From: Diaporthe sp. PMI_573
Taxonomy: Eukaryota; Ascomycota; Sordariomycetes; Diaporthales; Diaporthaceae
Assembly: GCA_021399435.1 (NCBI GenBank)
Contig: JAJTUP010000101.1
Span: 124,001 to 188,000, forward strand
Reading direction: 5' to 3'
DNA: 64,000 bases
Part shown: piece after piece, positions 1 through 11,886 of the stretch
Layout of the letters: each line of letters begins with the position of its first letter
How positions within the stretch are numbered: the first letter of the stretch is position 1
The notes under the pieces: generated by a model
What the model was told of the DNA's origin: nothing
Databases searched by the model: none
The model's input: the letters and a program-made list of their open reading frames with translations, nothing else
Translations under genes and position numbers: made by a program

Positions 1-871
1 CTTGGCCTGATAGATCTGATACTGCCATATTATTACAATAGTGGTGTATTTAAGCACTTTCTTCTCCTCAGCTAGGCCGGGCGGCCCCTGTTCTAGTACA
101 CCGACCAGATGGATAAGACACATGCCATCGAAGCGATAACCAAGGCCTTTACCAGACTGTATGTATAGCGTATTATATATGGCGACGCAAAACCATAAAA
201 TATATTATATAACTTAATAACTGCTACTCTTATGATTATAGACTTTGAGAGATTGGAATTCTGCGGGCGCGTGCCTCTCGGGCCGATTAGTTCTAATGTC
301 CGCAAACGAAAGAGGAAATCCAAGGTGCCGCGGAAGCTAGAGGCAAATGATTTTACGAGAGAGCTGCAATCTGTCGTGGAAGGCGTTTTAAGGTGCTTTG
401 GCAGTAGCACGGGGGCAGCCAGCCTGCCGGTTGTGTCGGGATAGCTACGCAGCTTAGTTGTACAGTGTGATAAAGCAGGGCGCTCGGGACTTGAGAGAAA
501 TGAGTAGTCCCTTTGCAGGCCGCATTGATCGCACAAGATGTGTCTATAGAAATAATGGCACGGCTCCCGGGAGTTATAGAAGATCTGCATTACAAAGCTG
601 TTGTCTTTTAGAGGCGTCTTACCAGAAATCGTCATGACGCGGTCATCAACTATAACCAGCGAAAGTCTAGGATAAGAGTCGCGTGGCCGATTCCGCGAAT
701 GGCACTTCTTGATATGCTATTATCTGCAACTATAACTACAGTTGTAGAAATTATAGAAATTTGAAAAGAGGGAACAGAATCCTACAATAAGTATAGATTA
801 TTTCTCCACATTTGTTTAGATCAAACTTCACATTTGCCCTTGCTTACTACAGATCTCGGCTTTTGACCAGT
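1..871. other. no gene supported
   Basis: Moderately AT-rich sequence. Overlapping open frames on the two strands (93-635 minus, 232-444 plus) show no recognisable family and no intron signals. The plus-strand frame has a basic stretch and could be the tail of a gene, but nothing supports this. Confidence 0.4.
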
Positions 872-1576
872 CTACGTATATATATCCTCCTTGACTACTC
901 CTCTCAAGAAGGGCTGGAGTGCTCCTTCTATGTTTGACTCCGCAGTTAGGTTGAACATGCTTTTCTTTAGCCCTCGTCCCCCTGCCTTCAAACCCTGCCT
1001 AGAAATCCCAAAGCAACCAAGCATGTAGACCTTATGCTCCACTGACAAAAGGCAGCGATTTTCTGAATGAGGGTGAACTGTTAGAACAAATTCCTGCTCC
1101 AATTTCTCCACAAGATGGCACAATTTCACCCTCACCTCTTTCGCCCGGGCTTCGACCGCCGCATCGTGAGGGGCGTAAGCTCCGTCCTTTGCGTACCAGT
1201 TGTCTCCAAGGACACCGAAATTCAAGTTCGGGAATTTCTTTTCGAGCGTAGCGCGGTCTGAGCTGGTGTCGCACGGCAGAGCGCTCCGTTCCTGCAGGTC
1301 GGGATCTAGAACGAGCCGAGCCCCACCATCTATCCCACCTTTCCCTACAAACTGTTTGTCGAGGATAGGGATGAAGGCCGTGAGCGTGGTCTCCAGCGTG
1401 CGGGTGAAAGGTGAAGTGAGAACCACGGCAACTGAAGCTAAGTTGGGGAGGGATTTGGCTAGCGTGGATGCCTGAGTTATCCCGAGATTGGTAAGGGGCG
1501 GGTCTCGATGAGAAAAGTCCTTGGAAATGTTGTGAGCAGACTCGGCATGGCGGACAAGGTAGATAGTTGACGGCAT
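872..1576 (-). CDS. histidine phosphatase (phosphoglycerate-mutase-like) family protein
   Basis: The 234-residue frame opens with the histidine-phosphatase signature: the strand Thr-Ile-Tyr-Leu-Val is followed by Arg-His-Ala-Glu at about residues 9-12, where His10 would be the phosphorylated residue. Further on come the usual conserved blocks: DPPLTNLGITQA (about 25-36), a TSPFTRTLET segment (about 54-63) and an LQERS segment near residue 95. These mark the superfamily of small-molecule phosphatases and mutases; the substrate cannot be told. The second catalytic histidine normally lies in a Thr-His-Gly turn after the helix ending KLEQE. Here that place reads LTVHPHSENRC and the tail does not look like the family. 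The C-terminus may therefore be altered by a frameshift, an unrecognised intron or decay. The start ATG is well placed before the first strand. No operon-like context. Confidence 0.7.
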   Translation of the reverse strand: MPSTIYLVRHAESAHNISKDFSHRDPPLTNLGITQASTLAKSLPNLASVAVVLTSPFTRTLETTLTAFIPILDKQFVGKGGIDGGARLVLDPDLQERSALPCDTSSDRATLEKKFPNLNFGVLGDNWYAKDGAYAPHDAAVEARAKEVRVKLCHLVEKLEQEFVLTVHPHSENRCLLSVEHKVYMLGCFGISRQGLKAGGRGLKKSMFNLTAESNIEGALQPFLRGVVKEDIYT

Positions 1577-2233
1577 CGTGTTGTAAAGCGCTTGCCACGA
1601 ATGGACCTATCTGCTCTGTCGAGTGTCTTGAGACTTTCGGCTCCCGCAGATTGGTGTAGGAAATGGAATTGCGCTTAGAGCGCGAATGAGGTTAGCTCCT
1701 AGTAGGCTTTTAAGTGTCTATTGTTCTAGCCTCTAGAGGAGGAAATTTGCCTAAGCTATAGCGATCTTTTCCGAATCTCGGCAATGGCAGAGATAATTCA
1801 CCTCACAACGCTTTATTGTTGTGCAGGAGAGAAATAAATTGTTCAATGGGCGGAGCAGCTGTGGGATGGTACTGCATTTGTAGTGGTAGAGGGCTTTCGG
1901 GCACGTAATCTGCCTCGACGATTACGCAATTTTGTCGCAGCTAATAGATGGTGGCCAATTAGGGAATGCCACTGGACTGCCTTGTAAGCGTGGCTCGAAG
2001 AGCGATGATATGGCCGTGGCGCATGAGAGGTGGAGGTTTTGAGAGCACTACAGGGGCTTGTAAAGCTTAGATTAGTCGAGGTAAATGGAATAAGTTCACA
2101 TAGAGTCCTCGTGTAGTACTCAAGTCATCCCCCTAGATATTAAACAATACAACGCCGGTGTACAAGAACCACAATTACTGATACACGGCTTAGTCAGAGA
2201 CAAACGCATACCAAACCAGACCCAACACGGCAC
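1577..2233. other. intergenic
   Basis: No supported gene. It contains the upstream region of the histidine-phosphatase-like gene, which is read leftwards. Confidence 0.5.
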
Positions 2234-2711
2234 CTATGACTGTACGATGGCAGGCTCGTCCGCGATAGTAGGCACTCCGAAGAGTTTCTTGTGTTTGGAG
2301 GCGGACTCAGGTTTGCGGCCAGGGTTGAGTGACCTAAACCACTTCGTTTTCTTCGCTATTCCCTGGCCGTTTCTAAACCCCTCATTCGAGCGAAAGAGCT
2401 GGTCCCAATCTAAAACTTCGGAAAGGTCCTCGTTAGTCTCATTCTAGATCGCGAATGGCGCGTTTGGATTCAACAGAGTCAATAAACGTCTCCATCTGGG
2501 TCAAGCCGTAAACTGTATTGGCCATCATATAGGGCGTCGGGAGGTTAATTGGGATTTGAAATGCCAGTGTAAGTAGAGGGTTGGCGTGGTTCTTTTTTAT
2601 CCAAAAGAAACCGTATATGGACCATGTCCGTCTCAGATAGCGCAGGCAGATTGTGGATATTCGACTGCAAGTTAACTGACTGAAAGCTTTACCTGTTGTA
2701 TAGACACGCAA
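2234..2711 (-). CDS. possible small two-part gene, function unknown
   Basis: Two adjoining minus-strand frames look coding but lie in different phases. The upstream part (2711-2439) ends with a hydrophobic stretch, TLAFQIPINLPTPYMMANT, and a charged tail. The downstream part (about 2450-2234) reads smoothly as a basic, hydrophilic C-terminus ending at a TAG at 2234-2236. A CTAG acceptor sits exactly at the junction near 2450, so a short intron is possible, but the donor is not clear. It follows the 3' end of the CorA-like gene on the same strand. A non-coding origin is also possible. Confidence 0.25.
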
Positions 2712-2844
2712 AGGGAGACGGAAACTTTGTGTAATAATAATTTGAACTTCAAACTGCGTCAGGGGATGGTGTCATTGAAAAAGTAAGAGACCTAGAAACT
2801 TCGACTCAAGTGAAAGGGTTCAACATGGGTTGACCTAACATGTA

Positions 2845-5800
2845 TCAATGGCGTGAGCTCTCTGATGACCTTGTTGTACCTTTCTCGAGGTCATGCTCCT
2901 GTGCCTCGTCTTCCATAGGTTCCCGAGGCTGAGGTGAGTTCTGCACGCCAGGCCTCGGGTCCCTCTTGTCTCCGGTGATGCTTTTGGTGGCGCTACGGGC
3001 GGCGCCATATACTCGAAGCGCCAATTTCCACATCTGCTCGAGGGGCCACGCGATGGACATGACGAGGCAGGACATGATTTTGATGACAGGGTCCATTTGC
3101 CAGGCCGCCAGAGAGGTGGCGGCCAGCATGATTAGGATTGCATAGATAAACCAGTTCAAGCCCATGCCGGAAAAGGTGACGAGCTGATCGGGGGGGATGG
3201 CGAAGATGGCCTGGAGTCACGGATTGGACATCAGTAGCAGTCCTGGTGCCGGTCCGTGGAATGGGAGGCAGATTACTTACGGCAAGGAATCCCATAGGCA
3301 AGTACGCAATGGTAAGGTACGTCAGCTTCTGGATTGTGCGGCTCTGATCGAGCGAGGCTTTGCTGTCCACCATCCCAGAGACGTTCGAGAACTGCAAATC
3401 ATGCAGTGGTAAGCAGTTTGATTTGGCCGCAATATTGCTGTTGGAGCAGTAAATTTTCAATATCGACCTCGGAGTTTGCTTACCACGTCCATGGAGCGAC
3501 TGATCGTCTCTATTTGGCCGTCAAGCACGTAGCTCACGGCCTTGAGTCGGGAAAACTGGTCCTCGAACGTTCCGAGATACCACTGACAACTTCTTTCGAG
3601 GTCAGGGCCACGATTTAGCTGGTCCTGTGGAAATCTTTTCTCAACATGCATGTACTTCTCATCAAGTGATACGACTAACGTAGGTTTACTTGCCTCTAGA
3701 ATCTGCGCCATGAGATCCTCCTTCGCTTGCTGCGTGGTCTCAACGCACTCTTTGAGTGATATCTGTATTTGCAGCAGAAAACTGCGTTTTGCTCCGCGTA
3801 GCCAATACTTGGCGACGTCATTGCTCGAAGATCGGTACGCACCCGAGATCTCATTGTCGGCGTTGTAGCAGGCCTACAATGCCGAGTCATCAGTGACTTT
3901 AATGTTCTCCAAGAAATGCGAGTGCATGTCGCAAGAGACCAACCTTCAATTCCCGGTTGTTATCCAACATTTCGAGAAATTTCGCTGGGTCGTTAATATA
4001 CGGATCGAAAATGGGAATATATGCGTTGCTTTTCTTGCCGCTTGCAGCACCACTGTTGCCGGTGCTGGCTCCACGCGGAGCGTGTGTGTCGGTTACCGTG
4101 GGAGTGTCCGTCAGTAGCTCGGCCGACCTCGCATACCACTTGGCCATCTCCTTGCATAGGGATCCCAGCAACAAGAGGAATACCAGACACCTTGCCGTCT
4201 GCGGTTGGTGAGCAAACGTTTGCCAGAGCGTCTGAGCCTTACACGCGACCTTTTCCACGTCGCGATCGGTGTAAATAGTGGAGATAATCAGACACTTGCT
4301 GAAATCACCGAAGTCATTTGTCGCGAGGGAGATAGAAGACACTTTGAGCAGAAGCCCAGTCTTGGGCGAAAGCATAAGCCGGTGGCTCTTGAGAAACTTG
4401 GAGCGGTGGAAATAGAGATGAGTCTGGTCTCTGTGCGGCCGCTGGAGAATCTTGTCTAACGGAGGGGCGAGAGGTATTAAGTTCTGGGCGCGGGTCTTCT
4501 CGTTTGACGACATGGCATCTTCATCAAAGGTGTACGGGTACCACGTCTTCAGCGTGATACTGGCTGCCCATTTGTCCCTTTTCTGGCAGGTGAAGCGTGA
4601 GAGGTTCAGGACGTGATTGGTGAGACAGGCTGTCGATCGAGGTTGCAGCACGTATATCAGATAGTCCAAAAATCCTGGAGGAAGTCGGCGGACAGTCCTA
4701 GAAAAAGTTGTTAGTGCGCCCTCCCCCATCAGGATATTTATAGTAGCAGAGGCAAAAGTTACAGGAAACGGTGCTGCACGTTCTGGTTGACAAGCTAAAC
4801 GGCGGTCTGAGTCAGTGTTCTGCTGCGGAAGGAGGCTTGGGTTTAAATTCTTGAGCCTCGTTTGCTTACATTCTCATTTAGCTTCGACAGCACCAATTTG
4901 ATTCCCTTGTTCAGATCCTGTTCTGAGGGACCTATTGTGAGAATTGTCTGTTGGACCGTGCCGGATAACCCTTCGGACATGTTGTCGGGATCAACGATAT
5001 CCGTGACGGACAAGATGTCTTGATCCTGCATGATGCCCGTAATAAACTCATTTTCAAGAATGTCGTGTAGCTTATTTTCGGTGAAATGGTCGGAATTCAC
5101 CCCAGGGTGCCCTCGATCCCACCATGTAACAAAATCCTTGAGGGTTCCTTGGATGATGACCCTGTTAGCCAGCGTAGGTCCGTTGTAGATCCATGGAGTG
5201 TCTTTCAATGACTCGACGAAGCCTTCCGGATGGTACTTGGCTGGCGGCTCAAATATGCTCAGCCACCTTTCGGACTGAGATTGTGCTTCCTGGGCCCTGG
5301 TTACCTCCAGGTTGTCTACCTTGCGCAGGGCGTACCTCCACGAGTCCCGGATCTCGTGCATGTCCCCCATCATCTGCTCACGGTAAACCATTTCGCTGGA
5401 TTTAAGGCTTTGCTGGCTGGTCCGAGGGCGTATCCCGGCGCCTGTGTTGTCCCAGTTCCGACCCGATCTCCGACTCGGTGACCTGTTGACTTCGTCTGCA
5501 GTAGTCTGGCTGAGGAGCTTGTCGTTGATGTCCACCAGCGTGTAGGCAACGATTGCAGTTGCCTCGGAGCGAAGCCAGCCCCTGCTTGCGTTGCTGTAAG
5601 CCCTTTCCCAGCAGGGCACAACGGTGCCTTCGCTGTTCAAGAAATGACAAAGCCGCGTCTTCAGCTGCTCGAACTTTTCCACCTCGTAGTCAACTGATGT
5701 CCCATCCGCGTCGTCTTTCTTAGCACTCATCTCGGCAGACATGACCATGAGGCGGCTATGGTGGCACAATGCGTATATCTCCCAGGGCCCGGTCGTAGCT

Positions 5801-7861
5801 CGATGGTCGTACTGCTCTCTCCATCCGGGGTTCAAGTTTGTCGTAAAGGAGCGTTGCGTGATGCGTTCCTTGGATAGACGCTCGATAAGTGTGTCGCTGG
5901 GCTCTGTGAAGTTGAGTTCTGGTCCTAGAAGTGCTAGTCGATCGAAGATCTCATCGTCGGCTTCGTAAGGACGTCTGGACGTCAGCTTTGCGGCAGACGC
6001 GACCTTTACCCCCCGGCAGAGGTCCCGGGCCTTTTCTTCCAGTGTTTGCTGGCCTTGGTCTTGGGGGGAGACGATAACTTTTTCTTGCTGGAGCTTTAGC
6101 TGAGAGGCGTAGTGGTACCACTTGAGGAAGACAACTTTGTCTCTGTCGCAACTGTCGAAATTGAAGCTGTCCCTGGGAAAACGCTCCTCGACGGACAGCT
6201 CCCATTTGCTGACAGGGCCGCTTAAGCTGTTGACCAGGGATAGCGACGTCATATGCCTGTGGACGTAGTAGATGGTTGGCAGAACATAGTAATAGTTCGA
6301 CTCGCCGTGCACAAAGTTGTCTGGCATGAGAAGCAGCTGCTGACTCCTGCCCTGCGACCTCAACAAGGCTTCCGTCAAGAACCTTGTCACGCCCTCGATC
6401 GCACGTTCAATGCGGTAGGTAATTGATTTCAATGTCTTTTTCTGGTCCTCAAGACTGTCGAAGAACTGGCTGCGCTTCTTAATGAGGTTCGTAAGGAAGT
6501 TGTGCAGCCGAACGAGAAAGCGAATTTTCCAGCTTCGAGTCGTATGATCTATAGTCAGCACAGCGGCAGGCCCCGGGATACAGATCTGGTAACACTCACA
6601 AAGCAGCTTTCAAGTCAACGTTCGGGTAAACGAAGATATTGCTCACGGGCGCCAAAGCCTCCACATCACTGGAACCGACGGTGCGAATGGTCGTGGGACA
6701 CATCTCGACGTCCAAGATTTTGGCAATACAACGGCCGACCAGATGAGCCTCAGAGAGGAGGCATAGGAGCCCAGCCCCCGACTGGCCCCTCTCAAGGAAG
6801 ATGGTCTCCCACAAGTTGCCCGTTGCTCCAGAGCTGCATGGATCAGCAACGACATGTTTATAGAACCTTGCGGAGTCAATCTGTGGATTCCATCCCTCCT
6901 CTTCATCCTCCTCTACTTCCAGCTTGACGCTAGCAGCATCCCGAATCCTGAATGCGGCGACAAAGACTGCACCGTCGTTGAGTTGCCCCTGCCTGAAGTC
7001 GAGATAGGCGTTGTAGGCTGCGTGTCTTCCCTCCTTTCCGCTACTATCCACACACTCTTTCGACTCGTTTAGTTGCAACCGGAATGGCTTTTGATTAGGA
7101 CCAATCCAGTAGGCTTGGTATTCCACAACTATTGTCTTGTCTTCGCTAAAGACCCGAACTGTGGCCGCTGTCTCGGACCTCTCTGCCTTGGCCCTCGGGG
7201 GAGGATGATTCGCTGTCTTGTCATAATCTGCGCTTGTGACACTGACATTCTGCTTCGTCACGGCATCCTCACGCCTCTTGGTAGCCTGTGCGAAGGTCTG
7301 AAAGAACAAGTCGCCACCGACGGTCAGGACGATTCTCTGGCCGACATTGGCGGTCGTTGCTGCTGTTGAATCGTGGCGGGCGTCTGCTTCCAGCCTCAGC
7401 ACCTGGTAGCAAACCCCCTCCTCGATGAACGATAGGATCGAATATGTGCCAAACGTCCTGTTGTCCATTTTGGACTTGGGGTTATCGTTGAGGAGTAGAA
7501 GATATTCATGGAAAGGCCATCGGTGGCTGAAGGAGCCCCGCTCAATCATCTGGCCAGGCCTAAAGCTGGATTGTGATGCAAACCCCTGATGCATTTTCTC
7601 GAACTTATCACCAGCTACGCCTGAAGGGGTGCCCGGATCGCGATTTCTGGAGACTTCGAGCCCAAACGTCGCCGGCCCACCAAACTCGCCCTGGGCTTGT
7701 GCTAGCGAGGAGGACAGCGATGTACAGCGGTTGCCGCGCGCAAAAATCAGACCCTGGGAAGCGGACTTGGCCGACAGGTGAATGAGCTCGCCGCCATAGT
7801 TGCAACTGGCGGCATAGCCCTCGTGTCCAAAATCAAATGACGACGCGAAGTTGCTGGACAT
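2845..7861 (-). CDS. large fungal protein with C-terminal CorA-like transmembrane pair, 1525 aa
   Basis: Seven exons can be joined in frame: 7861-6600, 6532-4870, 4794-4763 (a 32-base exon), 4697-3944, 3873-3484, 3391-3281 and 3210-2845. They total 4578 bases, exactly 1526 codons with the stop. Donors are GTGAGT, GTAAGC, GTAACT, GTTGGT, GTAAGC and GTAAGT. The N-terminal region (ASCNYGGELIHLSAKS) resembles a family of large uncharacterised fungal proteins. The middle is soluble with no domain I can name. Near residues 1390-1412 the LTYLTIAYLPMGFLAAIFAI segment, followed by a second hydrophobic helix GLNWFIYAILIMLAATSLAA, matches the two-helix CorA/ZntB-like membrane module. The family's usual Gly-Met-Asn loop is not present. 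The tail is charged. Membrane location is inferred; ion transport is not shown, since many such fungal proteins lack the pore motif. Confidence 0.85.
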
Positions 7862-10800
7862 ATGTGAATAGCTGATATAAGTCGGGCCTAGCAGAAAAAT
7901 CTCTTAAGGTTAGAATCCATAAGTTTTGTCCGATCACCCGTGGGTCGACCGGACAGTTGGGTTTTCCGCAGACCTTGACCTACCGCGTTGATCACTCCTC
8001 AGCCAGTTGAAGTTCTCACGCATGGAACTATCCGTCTCCATCTTCGCGCACGATTTGCAGGCTAGGAAGGCACTACGCTCCAAACTCAGGCTCTCCGTTG
8101 CATAAGGTCACGGTCGCTGTGAAAAGTAATAGGAGCGCCGTGTCTCAGGAACATTGTCGGTCGAATCAAGAACTTGATTAAATGCGCAACTGGAGAGGTA
8201 ATAGCGATGGGCCAGATGGCCCAAGGCTCTCCAGAGCACACTACTGAACTTCTCATTCACACCACCCATATGCGAAGCATGTTCAGCTTGGAAGTGGCAT
8301 GCTGTCGCCTTGCCTCCGATTGGGCGGGGTTTGGGTCCGGACCACTCTCTTTGCAGCAGGCTGAGCCGATATCATGCTCAAGATACAGGGTTCCCCGCAT
8401 CCAAACCACAATATACGTTTCCGACAGATACTCTCTATTGCTTGGAGGTATGTTGGCTATCCGTCTTGACGCCCCCGCTGGGCAAAGATGCTGTGAGATA
8501 CGTCAGGATCCGGGCTGTATGGCCCGCGTGTGAAGGCACCTGCCAAAAGATGACTCTCGAGGTTTGGGATCAGACTGATTTCTGACAGTCCTCCAGACGG
8601 AGCGGCGAAGGCCTCACTTTATCCAACTTGAACCTGACTTTTCTTAGCTGCCCAGCGGCCGGCCAGAAGGCAATGACCAATGATTCATCACATTGCTGCA
8701 GCTCGCTTTTAATACCTCATAAAAGGTGGTGTGGCCCCCGGTGAGGCTTCAGCATCATGTATGAATGACATGATTCCATCGCCATAAAGAGAAATGATGG
8801 GAGCCTGTTGGCCAAAAGCAATCACACCGAGACAGTCTCAATGCTGTTGACTGTTGATAGGTTGATCAGGTGCGTAGTTCAAACACTGCAATATGCGGCA
8901 CCTGGATATATTTGGTAAGGCTCCATGCCTGGGTGCAAGCCACAAAGCACAGCTTGCCACAGGCGCTGAAGGATGGTTGAATATAGTGCAAGGGCGACGG
9001 TAAAAAAAGAAAGTGTTCGCCAGCTCTCCCTCTTCAATCGTTTTTCGAGTTTTCGGTGATCGACAGTGATGAGGCTTGCAGCCACGAGCCCATTTGTATA
9101 ATATGTGCATCACAACTTGTCCTGTGTGGCAATGCACCTTCATATGCATATGCATGGAGACTGAACCGGCACCACAGGGTTCTGAATGCTGGGACAGGCA
9201 TATTGTCTGTGAATAGAAAATGATCGACATGAGCTCGGCTCAACCAGAGTCCATTCCATTGGAGGACCATTATTGTGACTTTGTTTTAGCGTGGATTTTA
9301 TGTCGGATTTTGCTGCACTTATCCAAATGGAGGCGTCTTAGGGATTGTCCTGCACCCAGCAAAACCGGGTGCGCTCGATCAGCTCGACGGCTGAGAACAG
9401 GGGATCGGGGCCGGCATGAAGATGCTGAGAGGCGTAGGTGTGTTGGCTGTGATTTCTGTCGTGATTCGTCTGGTCACAGTTGAGTCAGTCACAACTCGTC
9501 GAGCCGTGGATACCTCCTCCATCGGCTGACGCAACTAGCACACCCTCATATCCCATTCGGGCAATTCAACCAGGTCCAGATCGTCCCATGATCGCAACCG
9601 ATCGAGGCCACCAGGCGCTCTGCAAAAAAAACCGCCGGTAACTCCAAGTACCACCAAAACCTTTCGTGTTAGTATCCCAATTATTCCACAACCACATCAT
9701 ATGTGCTTGATTGTTATTAAATCATCATCTTAAGGATAAGTGTCAGATTCGAATCATATCAAAATATTTGTTAGAATCGATGGTTGTGATGGTGAAATAG
9801 CTGGAAGGGTTACGGGGTCCTGATTCTGGTACAAAGCTACCGGCGGTTTCTTTTGCAGACGGCCTGGCCACGTAGACCCTACATTGTCTCCAAGGCAGAC
9901 TTGACAAAATCCAGGGGAAGCCGAGCCTATCGCTTCCAGTAAGGGCCACCAGGAGTGTCGCAGAAGTCTGAAAGCTTGCATGAGTCCACGAGAGTGCACT
10001 TGCTGCCTTGGGAAAATCTGTCATCCTCCGAGTCTGTGACATACCTGCCACCTTTGTCGAAGCTCTGGCGCCATCACCTCAACCCGCACTCTCCTTCCTC
10101 GTTTTCCGAGTCCTTGCTGATCGGCGGTGATATGGCTTGGGAAATATTGATATCAAACAGCCACATGAGCCGATTTTGGGCACGCATGCATCAAGACATC
10201 TCCGCGATGGATGTCTTAACTGCTGTTCGCTGTTGTCACGAGGAGTCCAACTCCAAGACAATCGAGATAGTCGGGGCCTTTGCGCCTACCGAAACGGGAT
10301 AGCACTACATTGTAAGCTCTGTATTCGGATCTACGCGAGGCACACCTTAGCTCCTTCAGTGATTGGCTGGCCCTCTGAAGCAGCTTACATAAGTGGTCAA
10401 TACTAGATTTATGGAGACGCTAAGGTGTGCCAATTAATGACGAGCTTGTTCTGAATTACACTTGCCGCGGCTTTTGATTGGCCCAGAAAATCTGCCGTTA
10501 CTCGTTCCCAAATCAGGTTAGCGGTCCGAGTACCGTTGGATAGCCTTAAAAGAGCTCTACGGGCAAATCATAGCAATTCATTGAAGTCATGATGAAAAGG
10601 TTATCAGATTGACGGTAGAAAAAATTGTCTTGGTGAGTGACGATGCACACGGTGCAATGCGCGGGTGCTCTCACCGTCTTTCGTGGGATGACGGGTCGCC
10701 CGTACAGCCCGTGTAAGGGCGGCCCAGGTAGTAAAATGGTTCGGCCCGCATATAAATTGCCGATAAATTGGGACGTGCAGCCGTAATGGGCGAAACGGTG

Positions 10801-11886
10801 AGGACAAAGTACCGCGCCACTTGATGCCCAAGGTAAAGGTCGGCGATGTGACATGTCGGATGGCTTGCTGCATTTATGACTCCGTGGCCATCCGCTTTGA
10901 CACATATCTGATAGACTTGCATTGCCCACCGATGAATTTCTGCAAGTGGACAGGAGAAAGCCGTCCCCGATCATCGACAGGGCTGGCTGTAGTGCCCGAG
11001 CGGGCAAGATGCGTGTGAGAATAAGCTCCCACGTCAGCACTAGTGAAGCCACCGATGTGCAGATATGCAGCATACGCTATAGCATTTACAGTACATGTTA
11101 TTATGCTGACGAAATGAGTGTCCCCATTCGCGGCCCTATGCCGTGTGAAGTAAGCACCTGTGACGCGGATAGGTCATGGCGCTGACACAACTCTCGCGCC
11201 CTCCGCCAGTTCTTTCCACAAAAGATTGGTGAACCAAAGACGTGCAGGGCAGCTGAATCCAGCCGCGTCATCAGCGGACAAATTACGGGACTGAAAATTA
11301 CGGAGTACTCACACATGGATAAGTGGGCGGTCCAATCATCGCAGCTGTGATAATGCCCTGAAGCTTGCACTAACTTGCCCGCTATACGTCACTATTGTCT
11401 CTTCCCGCTGTGGCTTCCGCCCGCGTGGCGGCCGTGCCGGAAGCTGGACCCGATGTCTCATGTCTGATGTCTCAAAAGAATAGGCCCAGTTCTGTTAGCT
11501 TCGGTCCAGGCCCTTCGAATGTGTATCGGCCTGAAAATTATCACAACTCTTCCCCTCACTCCATAACTATTTCACCTTGCATCAGAGACACTTCAGGCAA
11601 GCACAGCGCTTACGATGCAAGCTAACTTGCTGTTTTTCAGGTGAACGGACCGTCTGACAATCTGAATGGACTGCTGGCTGGATGAATATGTCGCCATCTC
11701 TTCCCCGACTTGGCAGTTGTGATCATCGTGCAATCTCCCTCACACAACTTGCTGGCCGGGTCTATTTCAGGTGGAGACGGTTGTATCCAGAAAAGTAGAG
11801 CTGGTGAGCGTCAAATTTTCTTCCCACTCTCAGGGTTTGCTCAGTCTTGCCCTGTCCCACCCGTTGTTCACCAAGCAAGCGGCGAG
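7862..11886. other. 4-kb stretch without a supported gene
   Basis: GC-balanced sequence with many short overlapping frames on both strands. None carries a domain, codon continuity or spliceable partner that I can support. It includes the divergent upstream regions of the CorA-like gene (leftward) and the DUF7708/STAND-like gene (rightward). No clear mobile-element ends were seen. Confidence 0.4.

Noticed and set aside
7862..11886. Several 80-180-codon frames as genes
   Set aside because: All overlap others on both strands, none has a domain, intron pattern or consistent codon use.
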